From Cyanophora paradoxa (taxonomy: Eukaryota; Glaucocystophyceae; Cyanophorales; Cyanophoraceae), in NCBI GenBank assembly GCA_004431415.1, contig QPMI01000084.1, positions 1 to 64,000 of the forward strand: a stretch of 64,000 nt of DNA. The letters are read 5' to 3'. Shown here piece by piece: positions 21,732-31,812 of the stretch. A program made the position numbers and the translations under genes. Within the stretch, counting starts at the first letter, position 1, and every line of letters starts with the position of its first letter. Under the pieces are notes generated by a model that did not search any database, was not told the origin of the DNA, and worked only from the letters and a program-made list of their open reading frames with translations.

Positions 21732-22500
21732 ATTCTTTTATACTTATACAAGGGCTTGAGCTTCACGTTTATGCATCTCGATCACCCCTTGAGCTTCGTA
21801 TGCCGCAGTGCGTGATTTAGCGCTAGAGTTGCTTTTGTATTTTCATTCCATCCCCTCCCGTAGTGCTACGTTCGATTTGTAGCGACCATCGGGCCCGTGG
21901 CTCTTCTCCCCGCCCCCACCCGTTATTCTGTGTCCTTTTGCTCTTCTCAAACGTATGCTCATTGGTTTTAACAACAATCTTTTCGAGGCGTAGGACTTTT
22001 TTATTCACTTGCAATTCGGTTCGCTAGCTCTTTAAATTTCTGGCCAGCTGCAGAGCTCGAGCCGCAGAGCTCACAGGCTGATTTAATCGAAGCTTCTGCC
22101 AGCTAATCAGCTGCGGAAGTGCAAGTTTATGATGTTATCGATGTCGGCATTAAGCTTGAGCGTGTCTAGATCTGTATTGACAGTATTTCCGATTGAATGG
22201 CTGCACTGCGGCAGGGCTCGCTGAAGAAATTTGGCGGGCGGCCTCGGTGCCTGCGGAACTAAGCTAGAATTCACGTCAAGCATTCCGGCCCAATCCGTCG
22301 TCGTCGCATAATCGAGTATCCAATAGCTCGCGGAGCCCGTCGACGTCATGTCGCATTTTCGCAAAATTCCGAGAAGATACTAAGTTATAACTTATTACTT
22401 ATGACGCATGCGGACACCCGTAAAAAAACTCAGTTCTCACGGAACGGTCGAGCCAAAAATCCTCGGTAGTTTGATTGAGGTCAGAAAACTTACCTTAGGG
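21732..22500. other. Downstream spacer, AT-richer
   Basis: No gene is supported here. The first part is probably the 3-prime UTR of the patatin gene. Composition drops abruptly from GC-rich exonic DNA to near-neutral DNA. Frames on either strand are short and show no recognisable domain. Confidence 0.4.
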
Positions 22501-22534
22501 TTGTGTTAACGCATATGAGAACACAGTGTGGCAT

Positions 22535-22775
22535 AGTCGACGTCGGAAGTCCGACCGTCGGACGGTCGACGTCCGACGTTGCGACGGGCGACTCCCGGAC
22601 CCGGGAGTCCGTTCAGCGACTCCGGAGTCCGCGTGCGTTAACGTTGCTGCACCGTACTACTTTTAGTACGGTACGCCACCGTACTACGGTACGCGCCGGC
22701 GCGTGGCGCCGCAGTACCGTGGTACTACCGGTAGTACCGACTCCGAACTTAGAGTCCGAAGTTCGAGTCCGAACA
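22535..22775. repeat. Dense cluster of short inverted repeats
   Basis: Nested palindromic words follow one another: GTCCGACCGTCGGACGGTCG, CCCGGACCCGGGAGTCC, GTACTACTTTTAGTACGGTA and GGTACTACCGGTAGTACC, then several GAGTCCGAA variants. Each can fold on itself. There is no coding potential. It resembles a decayed inverted-repeat element or cruciform-forming DNA. Confidence 0.6.
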
Positions 22776-23155
22776 CGGTCTGCTGCACATGTACGTATAC
22801 AGCGGCACTACAGCCACTGAGCCTGCATGGCAGAGCGTTTGGCCCAGACTCCGCCGCCCAGTGGCCCGGCGGCGGCGGGGCGCCGGCCCGGCGGCCGGCG
22901 CCGGCGCCTCTAATATGGCCCGCTATAGCGCTAGGCTAAATAATACTGTAGAACTAGAAATATTAAGTGGGCTGCATATTTATAGTACTTAAAAAGTTTT
23001 GGGCAATTTCCTAAATATTACACGCCCCCACAGTGCTGGAGTAGACTAGAGGCTGTGGCCGGTAATTCACCAAAAAAAACATTTCGTAAATATTTCTCGT
23101 CTGCTAAAGCCGAGATTTCGCAGGGGTACTCCTTTCTTCGCCATACAAAAGCCCT

Positions 23156-23310
23156 GCGAAGACCGACCTACCAATAGCTAAAAAAAAGCTTAGGGCCGCG
23201 GGGATGAACCGGCATAAGCGAAGACCGACCTACCAATGCTACCATTGCTACCATTGCCTACCAATAGCTAAAAAAAAGCTTAGGGCCGCGGCCCGCGGGG
23301 CTGAACCGGT
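23156..23310. repeat. Imperfect direct repeat (two copies)
   Basis: CGAAGACCGACCTACCAAT occurs at about 23157 and 23219. The segment CCAATAGCTAAAAAAAAGCT plus TTAGGGCCGCGG and a nearby GAACCGG occurs at about 23171 and 23261. The copies differ by a short GC insertion. No gene is visible around them. Confidence 0.7.
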
Positions 23311-23837
23311 ATACATGCTAGTACTGGCCGCCGGACCGCGGCCCGGCGGGCCCGCTAGCGCGCGGCCCGGCTGAACCGGTGAAAAGCGGCCGCCGGGCCG
23401 CGGCAAGTTCACTAGCCTAGTACCGTAGCTGGCCCTGCTAGCCTGGCAGTGGCAACTAGTATAAACCAATAGGCTAGCTATTAATTTGCGATCGCGAGGA
23501 CGTCGACGTTCCGGGCAACTTCCGGCCCCATTACACCGAAATCTGACGGACGACTCCGAAAGCTAGCGCCCGATAGGCCAGCTTGACGTCATTGAACGGT
23601 TAGAAAAAAGCGAATTCGACAAGGCAATTTCGAAAGCAACTTCGTCATGATCAGAGATGGTTAATTAGGCCAGCTCCGCGAGGCTCGTCACCTGTTTCTT
23701 ACCGGCAAAGTCCCCCGGCGACTAGTGTAAAACAAATTACAAAGTGGTCCGGTTAGACTCCGGTAAGTATATACGTATATATATATACCGGACCGGCCAA
23801 CGCGCGTTCAAGAATTATTAATTGCTGGCAATCCGAT

Positions 23838-23965
23838 ATAGGCCAGCGCTAGCTTGACGACTTCGGAAGCTTTAATATTCGAAAATCGTGAAAATTGTAT
23901 TTTTCTTTCAGTCAAGTGCCAGTTCGACGACTTCGGAAGCATTAATATTCGAAAATCATAACAAT
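23838..23965. repeat. Imperfect direct repeat (two copies)
   Basis: GACGACTTCGGAAGC followed by an A/T-rich TTAATATTCGAAAATC block appears at about 23856 and 23927, each followed by an ACAATTG/AAATTGT-like word. The surrounding 22,780-24,150 region contains no supported gene. Confidence 0.7.
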
Positions 23966-24150
23966 TGTTGTGTCAAGTCAAATCAAGTTGACGTGTGTCA
24001 CCGTGTCACCCACACAGTGCCACACGTGGCGTTCGGGCCGCGTTCCTACGCTTAAAAAATGTTCGAAAATAAACCCAAAAAACAAATATCGTAACGGCCA
24101 TTTCGCGAAAGAGTTCGTCGGCGAATCGTCGCAGACCGACTCCTAGCATC

Positions 24151-24754
24151 ATGACCACGTCGGAATTAAGCATGCGAGAACTATTAAAAAAGTACATTTT
24201 CCTTGAAATGCCCATGGCATCTTTGCTACTCGTGCCCGAATCCACGACAGCTTGGAATGTTGGCGACCAAGTCATCCGAACTTTCACTGGCAACACCGCG
24301 CGACATGCTGCAGGAGAGAAATGCACCCAATGCGGATCACAGATCTTTCATAACGTCATTGCAACACAGTGGCCAGAGATCCTTATCATCAATGCCGGAG
24401 ATCGAACAATGCCAAATCGTCTTAAACAACTTCCTCTTCATGTGCAGGTGTGCTCATTTGATTGCCGCAAACATGCTAGACCTTTGACATTTGTTTTGCA
24501 ATAAATAGATACCAGGTTTGCCACCTTACCATCTAGCGGCGATCGCTCTTTTCCCACTTGGACATTTCAATGCATTCGTGATGATGCAGTGCGGCAACAA
24601 TGCTCCTTTTGTGTACCGCTATGACGATATGCGTGATTCCGGAACGGACGGATGCCTCTACCCAGTTGTTCCAACCTTCGCAGCGCTGAATGATTCCTTG
24701 TCGCCTAGCGAATTCAGCAATGTACATTTCCTTTTCTTTGTGCGCCAAGCTTAA
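24151..24754 (+). CDS. Ubiquitin-hydrolase-like (USP/C19-type) fragment, two exons
   Basis: Exon 1 (to 24447) encodes MTTSELSMRELLKKYIFLEM and a CTQCG zinc-type knuckle followed by WPEILIINAGDR. A 61-bp GT-AG intron (24448-24508) joins in frame to exon 2: YHLAAIALFPLGHFNAFVMM, then PFVYRYDDM. The YxLxAI..GHFxAFV..Y.YDD pattern matches the C-terminal His box of ubiquitin-specific proteases. The catalytic Cys box is not in the visible part, so this is the C-terminal end of a longer gene, a relic, or a domain carried by a mobile element. The frame ends at 24754. Confidence 0.5.
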
Positions 24755-24762
24755 CGACAGCA

Positions 24763-26123
24763 AGCTCGATTCGTACGATTTTTTAACTTACTCTAAGCTC
24801 GACTTTCAAAGCTTTCTTAGGCTTACTGTCTGTTGCTCGATCGCTCAAGCAGTGTGTCCTGATTTCGGCTCCATTTTAAATTTAGTCTGATCCTCCACTT
24901 CCAAAGCTTATCTCGAATTTTCGCTGTATGCCATCTTATAAAATAAGTGACTTGCACATTCACTTCTGCCTGCTCTTTTAATAATGCCGTCAATAGGTGG
25001 GGGGGTGCGGGGGGGCTTGCCCCCCTGCTTGTTGAAATAGACGAGAGGAGGAAAGGAAAAAGAGAGGGCATATGCATAAACCGTAGAGCCGTAGTACCGT
25101 AGTACATGCGCAGGAGGTCAAGAGGAGGGAGCTAGAGGGTCGAGAACGGCTTGCAATTGAAAACTCGATCATCCGACTCGATCGCGATCGTGAGCTCGTT
25201 GAGTGGCAGAGAGGAGAGGAAGAGAGGAATTCGAAGTGAAGCTCGGTCGAATATTGATTCGAACAGCAGCAAGCCGCGGCCGGCACAGCGACCGCGCACG
25301 GAGGTCCGAGCCTCTCAGGTCCGAGTCTGCATGCAGCTGCGCATGCTCGGGCGACATCGATCGATATCATAGCATTCTCGTCATTCCCTTGATATTCTCG
25401 ACATTCTCCAGAAGCCCGCGCCGCGTCGGCGCCTCTAGCTCGCGATTGGCTCACATCGCGCTTCTGCAGCTTTTTGAGGAAATCCGGAGCACGCGTGCGA
25501 CGTAAATAAGGTGCGAAGTCGACTGCACATTCATCTTAAGCTTGCATATATATGGAATGGACGCACGCGGGCAAGGAACGCGTGCGGAATAATAATAGAA
25601 GCGGGCAATGGGACCCGGAAATTCGAACGTGCTGCGCGCAGCACAAGCGATATCGATATATATCGGCGAATGTCGACGCCGTCTCAAGGCGATTTCGGGG
25701 ACGCGAGTTCGAAGTCGGCGCCGGTTGCAGCTGCCTCATCCGTGATGGTCGCCCGGGCGCCGTCTCTCGGGGCGAGCGGCGCGGCCGGCGCCGGCGCCGG
25801 CACGCGCGCTCCGTCCTGGAACACGCGCAACCAGAACCCCCCCTGAGCTCTTCTGCTCCCGCCGGCGCCCCTGGCGCCGTCCTCGTCAAGCTCGTTCAGA
25901 TTTGCATCTGCAGCCCAGGAGGTGCCCTTCTTCGATCTCTGTTACGCATCAAATGTTCTCTAGTTTTACGATTTATCGATACCATGATCACAATCATAAT
26001 ACGGATCCATCGGCATGGACAGATATCGATGGATCCGGATGTCGCCCGGTCTCCACCAGTATTGTCCGGATCCTCGAGCTCTTCGAGACCTGCTTCTGCA
26101 TCTGCGCATGCAGTACAGGCGGT
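24763..26123. other. Spacer before the tandem duplication
   Basis: No supported gene. Mixed composition with many short palindromes (GATCGCGATC, GCCGGCGCCGGCGCC at about 25790, ATCGATATCGATATATATC at about 25650). Long frames on both strands overlap each other and show only chance composition. Confidence 0.4.
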
Positions 26124-26199
26124 GCCCGGCCCTTTGTCTTCTCTATTAATGTATTGTTGGCTCTAGAGACAACTTGCAATTTCGATCGATTCGAGCGGG

Positions 26200-27036
26200 A
26201 AGCGCAGCCGCCGTGCACGTTGGCGCCGCCGCGGACCTCGAACGCGAGCAGCCCCATGGCCACGGCCAGCAGATCTGCAGCTGCAGCTGGGCCCGCTGAT
26301 AATCTAGATCCCTCCGTCACGTCCACGCCGATGCGACCTTCTGCGCTTTCGCATGTGGCTCCCACTTCAAGCAAGGTGGTGAGGGTCGCCGCTCGGCCCG
26401 CGGCCGCTTCAGTTGCAGCAGCGGGGTCGTCGACGTCGTCATCGCAGTCCTCTGCGCGAATGGCCAGTCCGGTTCGCCATCGACCGCGATGTTTGCTCAT
26501 GGATTTAATTTAAATTTAATTTGCGATCGTTTCGATTCGCAGGTGAAGGCCAAGCACTGGATGATGAAGGCCGCGAATGTCAGGCGCAGGCGCGACCCAG
26601 AAGATGCCATGGGAATTTCAGAACGACCGAATGGGTACCAAGGCCGCTTTTCCTGGCGGGGGGTTGAGGTGCGAGGCATTTGTTCTCTGGCATGCCGTAA
26701 GCCTTGCCGCGTCTCTTATACTATGTTAAAAAAATTGTAAGATTTATAGCCACTATGCTTTGTAAGATTTAAACTTGAACGCGATGATCATGACGAGTTC
26801 TGCGCAGATTGCGACGACATGTCGTCCCACAAGAGAGGCAACCGCAGTCTCGATGAAATCAAATTAATTGAATATTAATATCCTTCGGGTGACGATCATG
26901 ATCCCATCGGGCCGCAGGAGGCCATCAAGATTCGGGATCGTCTCATAATGATCTGCGCTTTCCTCGACGAGAAGGCCGGCTGGCAGCCGCCCCTGCGCGA
27001 CGAAGTGCTGATGAACAACCTTCCTTCGGGTATGTG
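26200..27036 (+). pseudogene. Coding remnants of an unidentified gene (copy 1)
   Basis: Three stretches look coding. A Ser/Ala/Thr-rich segment (about 26,160-26,513) contains SNASSPMATASRSAAAAGPA. Next is a basic segment behind a TTCGCAG acceptor-like site at about 26,541 (VKAKHWMMKAANVRRRRDPE). The third is an acidic tail (HDEFCADCDDMSSHKRGNRS, then DDHDPIGPQEAIKIRDRLIM and ICAFLDEKAGWQPPLRDEVL) ending at 27036. They may be exons of one gene or remains of a mobile-element ORF. I recognise no family. The same sequence recurs 3542 bases downstream. Confidence 0.35.
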
Positions 27037-27107
27037 ACACATATAAAAACAAATATTATTATCCCTCGCGTTCCGCTCAGGATAATAATATTTGTTTTTA
27101 TATGTGT
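27037..27107. repeat. Perfect 28-bp inverted repeat (hairpin), copy 1
   Basis: The left arm at 27037-27064 begins ACACATATAAAAACAAATAT. It is exactly complementary to 27080-27107 across a 15-bp GC-rich loop. It starts just after the coding remnant ending GGTATGTGAC. It could be a 3-prime RNA hairpin or a terminal structure of a small element. Confidence 0.9.
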
Positions 27108-27370
27108 GTTACTATAAGTTATATAAAGATATTAGCATTTTTATCATAGTGTATATCGATATGTGATATGTATTCTATCGGTAGTTCGTAAATGAATCAA
27201 TAAAAATAATATAAGTATCGTGGAATCTTTGTAAAATATGTATATATAATATGTAATCGCGATATAGCCGATATGTGTTTACGATGCGCGATGTGTATCT
27301 AAAACAACTACAATGTGCTGCTTGGGACGCGCCTCATATAGTCATGTGTATCACCTACGTAGCTTCGATA

Positions 27371-27479
27371 GGGTGGGCGGGTGGGGTGAGGTGGGGCATT
27401 TTTTTGAATTCCCTAAAATGTTTCACTCCCAAAAATTCTTGGTCAAAAAAGACCCCACCCAACCCCACTTACCCCACCC
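27371..27479. repeat. G-rich hairpin repeat, copy 1a
   Basis: The left arm GGGTGGGCGGGTGGGGTGAG (on to GTGGGG and CATTTTTTT) pairs imperfectly with a right arm at 27452-27479 (AAAAAAGACCCCACCCAACC onward). The loop is about 55 bp. A GGGTGGGGTGTGAGGGTGGG block follows about 85 bp later. This is one of seven copies in the window. Confidence 0.85.
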
Positions 27480-27689
27480 TGTATTATTCTCTTTATCTAT
27501 GATTGATTTCAATGTAATTTAAATATAAATATGTATGATTGAGTATGTTAAATTAATACTGGGTGGGGTGTGAGGGTGGGGTGTGAGTGGTATCGGTATG
27601 GTAGTCCAATCTAAGATGGCACACATAAAATCATGATGTGTTATTTTTACTTCCGGTTTGATACTTATCGGACTTCGATAACTTCGATA

Positions 27690-27799
27690 GGGTGGGGCGG
27701 GTGGGGTGAGGTGGGGCATTTTTTTGAATTCCCTAAAATAATTCCCCTCAAAAATTCTTGGTCAAAAAAGACCCCACCCAACCCCACTTACCCCACCCT
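27690..27799. repeat. G-rich hairpin repeat, copy 1b
   Basis: Same organisation as copy 1a, with left arm GGGTGGGGCGGGTGGGGTGA and right arm at 27771-27799. It is also introduced by TTCGATA and followed about 80 bp later by the GGGTGTGAGGGTGGGG block. Confidence 0.85.
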
Positions 27800-28159
27800 G
27801 TATCTTTTATTATATTTATGATTGATTTCAATGTAATTAATGTATAAAGTATAGAGATTATGTATGTTAAATTAATACCGGGTGGGGTGTGAGGGTGGGG
27901 TGTGAAAGTGGTATCAGCCAACCATTTAATAATTACGATATTGAACCGACGTGATACCGACGAGATATGATATATTCAGATCGTATTAGAACGGCGCGAT
28001 CACTAAGAAAAACAAGTATCATGTGCTGTATATTTCGCGATCCCTGAATCGCGAATCGATAGGGTGGGGTGAGAAAGTGGGGCACCACCCTCACTGTATA
28101 CACTGTGATATGATCGCAATCCCGATGTAGCCTACTATGATATCGTGCGGACTTCGATA

Positions 28160-28265
28160 GGGTGGGGTAAGTGGGTGAGGTGGGGCATTTTTTTGAATCC
28201 CTTAAATTTTTGGGGGTCAAATATTTTTGGGCAAAAAAGACCCCACCCAACCCACCCTCCCACCC
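28160..28265. repeat. G-rich hairpin repeat, copy 1c
   Basis: More diverged member (left arm GGGTGGGGTAAGTGGGTGAG, right arm 28240-28265), introduced by TTCGATA and followed by GGGTGGGGTGTAGGGTGGGG near 28,360. A shortened relative lies at about 28,058-28,096. Confidence 0.8.
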
Positions 28266-28646
28266 TGTATTACTTATCGATACACCTCACTTATTTCAAT
28301 GTATAAACTCTATTAAATTAGATAGTAAATATGTATAGAAATAACGAGATTGTAGTATAGGGTGGGGTGTAGGGTGGGGCAAAATGCAAACTGAATCAGT
28401 GCGATATAATTTAGTGAACACAAAGTGGATATGAAGTGGATACGAAGTGGATACGAAGGGATAAGTGCGCCCCGCCCACTATGCAAGATACATGCAAACT
28501 ACATGCGAGTTCTATGAAAACAATAACGATTTAGTCATGTATATATTTCGTATATATGTCCGCACCTCCGTGTGTGTGATCCCGCACAACTTTGCTTTTT
28601 TGTGTTTTTTTTGTTTTTTTTCGCATATCACGACATATACATATAT

Positions 28647-29245
28647 ACACCGGCGTCACCGACATATTCGGGGTCATCACATCGCGGCGATTCCGAAAAC
28701 ATATAGCATGCGATAGCGTAGTATTTTTACGTTGTCTGATCGTAATGTGATAAATTAGCTGTTATGGCTGATCGTAATGTGATAAGAGATCATCGATAGT
28801 AGGCTGACAGTAGGCTGAGAGTAGGCTGATAGTAGGCTGACAGTAGACTGACAGTAGGCTGACAGGGTGATAGTATAGGCTGACAGGGTGATAGTATAGG
28901 CTGACAGGGTGATAGTATAGGCTGACAGGCTGATAGTATAGGCTGACAGGCTGATAGTATAGGCTGACAGGCTGATAGTATAGGCTGACAGGGTGATAGT
29001 ATCGGCTGATAGTATAGGCTGACAGGATCAGGATTGGCTGATGACAGGCTGACAGGATCGGGATTGGCTGAGGACAGGCTGACAGGATCAGGATTGGCTA
29101 TAATAAAGCGTGCTCAGGTTACGGTGTCCAATCAAAAACGCACACAATTCAATCGGCGAAAGGGGGCATACGGGAAAAGCGAAAGGGGGATACCAAAACA
29201 CCGATTTTCGATGGAAATCGTCAAACGCTTGTATCTCATCACCAG
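28647..29245. other. Relic region sharing boxes 1 and 2 with element B (copy 1)
   Basis: Box 1 (28647-28692: ACACCGGC, then TATTCGGG, TCAT and CGGCGAT) and box 2 (29221-29245: TCAAACGCTTGTATCTCATC then ACCAG) occur in the same order inside element B at 41500-41538 and 41985-42009. In both places the interval is filled by tandem repeats, though of different sequence. This points to a decayed or non-autonomous relative of element B within the duplicated unit. Confidence 0.6.
28798..29100. repeat. Nested 11-, 21- and ~30-bp tandem repeats (copy 1)
   Basis: About six GTAGGCTGACA-type units are followed by about seven copies of the 21-bp unit GGCTGACAGGGTGATAGTAT plus A. Three units of the form GACAGGATCRGGATTGGCTG follow. 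They share the core GGCTGACAG, so longer units probably arose from the shorter one. Confidence 0.9.
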
Positions 29246-29488
29246 CTCATCACCCTGCAAAACTGAAAATAGCGCCGTGACCGTCTTAACGAGGCTAGCA
29301 CGTCCATATAAGTTTCATAGGCTCAAAAAATAATGTGTAAAATGCATAGTTTTTAAAAATGCGATCGCGGGGCTCTAAGCCTCTGACTCCCAGTGACTCG
29401 GTGAGCCGCTGAGCCAACTCGGCGGTCGGCGGTAGCCTATACTATCATAGTATGACACTTGCCAGTTGCATTTTAAGTTGCAAAGTTG

Positions 29489-29530
29489 GAGTCCCGAGTC
29501 CCGAGCCCCGAGTCCCGAGTCCCGAGTCCC
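29489..29530. repeat. 7-bp array (GAGTCCC)6, copy 1
   Basis: Six units, one of them GAGCCCC. The unit differs by one base from the AAGTCCC arrays at 11-13.7 kb, which suggests a genome-wide 7-bp satellite family. Confidence 0.9.
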
Positions 29531-30578
29531 GACTCGATAACACCGGCGATCGCGACTTCGCGGAGACCCCCCCTTCCGTTTTCCCCGCATAACTTTGGAC
29601 AGGAAGCCGATCTCGGCGCGCTCTCAATTGCTACGTGCTCACAACTTGATTCCGGGCAACTTGATGCCCGGCCCTTTGTCTTCTCTATTAATGTATTGTT
29701 GGCTCTAGAGACAACTTGCAATTTCGATCGATTCGAGCGGGAAGCGCAGCCGCCGTGCACGTTGGCGCCGCCGCGGACCTCGAACGCGAGCAGCCCCATG
29801 GCCACGGCCAGCAGATCTGCAGCTGCAGCTGGGCCCGCTGATAATCTAGATCCCTCCGTCACGTCCACGCCGATGCGACCTTCTGCGCTTTCGCATGTGG
29901 CTCCCACTTCAAGCAAGGTGGTGAGGGTCGCCGCTCGGCCCGCGGCCGCTTCAGTTGCAGCAGCGGGGTCGTCGACGTCGTCATCGCAGTCCTCTGCGCG
30001 AATGGCCAGTCCGGTTCGCCATCGACCGCGATGTTTGCTCATGGATTTAATTTAAATTTAATTTGCGATCGTTTCGATTCGCAGGTGAAGGCCAAGCACT
30101 GGATGATGAAGGCCGCGAATGTCAGGCGCAGGCGCGACCCAGAAGATGCCATGGGAATTTCAGAACGACCGAATGGGTACCAAGGCCGCTTTTCCTGGCG
30201 GGGGGTTGAGGTGCGAGGCATTTGTTCTCTGGCATGCCGTAAGCCTTGCCGCGTCTCTTATACTATGTTAAAAAAATTGTAAGATTTATAGCCACTATGC
30301 TTTGTAAGATTTAAACTTGAACGCGATGATCATGACGAGTTCTGCGCAGATTGCGACGACATGTCGTCCCACAAGAGAGGCAACCGCAGTCTCGATGAAA
30401 TCAAATTAATTGAATATTAATATCCTTCGGGTGACGATCATGATCCCATCGGGCCGCAGGAGGCCATCAAGATTCGGGATCGTCTCATAATGATCTGCGC
30501 TTTCCTCGACGAGAAGGCCGGCTGGCAGCCGCCCCTGCGCGACGAAGTGCTGATGAACAACCTTCCTTCGGGTATGTA

Positions 30579-30649
30579 ACACATATAAAAACAAATATTA
30601 TTATCCCTCGCGTTCCGCTCAGGATAATAATATTTGTTTTTATATGTGT
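30579..30649. repeat. Perfect 28-bp inverted repeat (hairpin), copy 2
   Basis: Arms 30579-30606 and 30622-30649 are identical to those of copy 1. Both arms and the 15-bp loop are unchanged between the copies. Confidence 0.9.
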
Positions 30650-30913
30650 GTTACTATAAGTTATATATAAAGATATTAGCATTTTTATCATAGTGTATAT
30701 CGATATGTGATATGTATTCTATCGGTAGTTCGTAAATGAATCAATAAAAATAATATAAGTATCGTGGAATCTTTGTAAAATATGTATATATAATATGTAA
30801 TCGCGATATAGCCGATATGTGTTTACGATGCGCGATGTGTATCTAAAACAACTACAATGTGCTGCTTGGGACGCGCCTCATATAGTCATGTGTATCACCT
30901 ACGTAGCTTCGAT

Positions 30914-31023
30914 AGGGTGGGGCGGGTGGGGTGAGGTGGGGCATTTTTTTGAATTCCCTAAAATGTTTCACTCCCAAAAATTCTTGGTCAAAAAAGACCC
31001 CACCCAACCCCACTTACCCACCC
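30914..31023. repeat. G-rich hairpin repeat, copy 2a
   Basis: Duplicate of copy 1a with small differences in G-run length. The right arm is 30997-31023. Confidence 0.85.
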
Positions 31024-31232
31024 TGTATTATTCTCTTTATCTATGATTGATTTCAATGTAATTTAAATATAAATATGTATGATTGAGTATGTTAAATTAA
31101 TACTGGGTGGGGTGTGAGGGTGGGGTGTGAGTGGTATCGGTATGGTAGTCCAATCTAAGATGGCACACATAAAATCATGATGTGTTATTTTTACTTCCGG
31201 TTTGATACTTATCGGACTTCGATAACTTCGAT

Positions 31233-31343
31233 AGGTGGGGGCGGGTGGGGTGAGGTGGGGCATTTTTTTGAATTCCCTAAAATAATTCCCCCTCAAAAAT
31301 TCTTGGTCAAAAAAGACCCCACCCAACCCCACTTACCCCACCC
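31233..31343. repeat. G-rich hairpin repeat, copy 2b
   Basis: Duplicate of copy 1b. The start reads AGGTGGGGGCGGG instead of GGGTGGGGCGGG, a typical homopolymer difference. Confidence 0.85.
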
Positions 31344-31702
31344 TGTATCTTTTATTATATTTATGATTGATTTCAATGTAATTAATGTATAAAGTATAGA
31401 GATTATGTATGTTAAATTAATACCGGGTGGGGTGTGAGGGTGGGGTGTGAAAGTGGTATCAGCCAACCATTTAATAATTACGATATTGAACCGACGTGAT
31501 ACCGACGAGATATGATATATTCAGATCGTATTAGAACGGCGCGATCACTAAGAAAAACAAGTATCATGTGCTGTATATTTCGCGATCCCTGAATCGCGAA
31601 TCGATAGGGTGGGTGAGAAAGTGGGGCACCACCCTCACTGTATACACTGTGATATGATCGCAATCCCGATGTAGCCTACTATGATATCGTGCGGACTTCG
31701 AT

Positions 31703-31812
31703 AGGGTGGGGTAAGTGGGGTGAGGTGGGGCATTTTTTTGAATCCCTTAAATTTTTGGGGGTCAAATATTTTTGGGCAAAAAAGACCCCACCCAACCCCA
31801 CCCTCCCCACCC
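31703..31812. repeat. G-rich hairpin repeat, copy 2c
   Basis: Duplicate of copy 1c with fuller arms (GGGTGGGGTAAGTGGGGTGA; right arm 31784-31812). Confidence 0.85.

Larger units (their letters stand above)
26124..29664. repeat. Tandem duplication of 3.54 kb, copy 1
   Basis: This block is repeated almost perfectly and directly at 29665-33205. The offset is 3542 bases at the left edge and 3547 near the right edge. It holds coding-like remnants (26.1-27.03 kb), a perfect 28-bp hairpin, three G-rich hairpin repeats, nested short tandem repeats and a 7-bp (GAGTCCC) array. The junction is at a shared GGGCA/TGCCCGG microhomology. Confidence 0.95.

Noticed and set aside
25994-26500. Minus-strand 168-residue Ala-rich frame
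   Set aside because: The opposite strand has an equally open frame and a splice-acceptor-like site. Composition is simple. Kept only as a coding remnant without strand certainty.
28798-29100. Possible CRISPR array in the 21-bp repeats
   Set aside because: Units are directly adjacent with no unique spacers, lengths change along the array, and the setting is eukaryotic.
29034-29333. 99-residue frame starting in the tandem repeats (and its copy at 32581-32880)
   Set aside because: The N-terminus is repeat translation (RLTGSGLAEDRLTGSGLA). The rest spans box 2 and has no recognisable domain, so a non-coding role is more likely.
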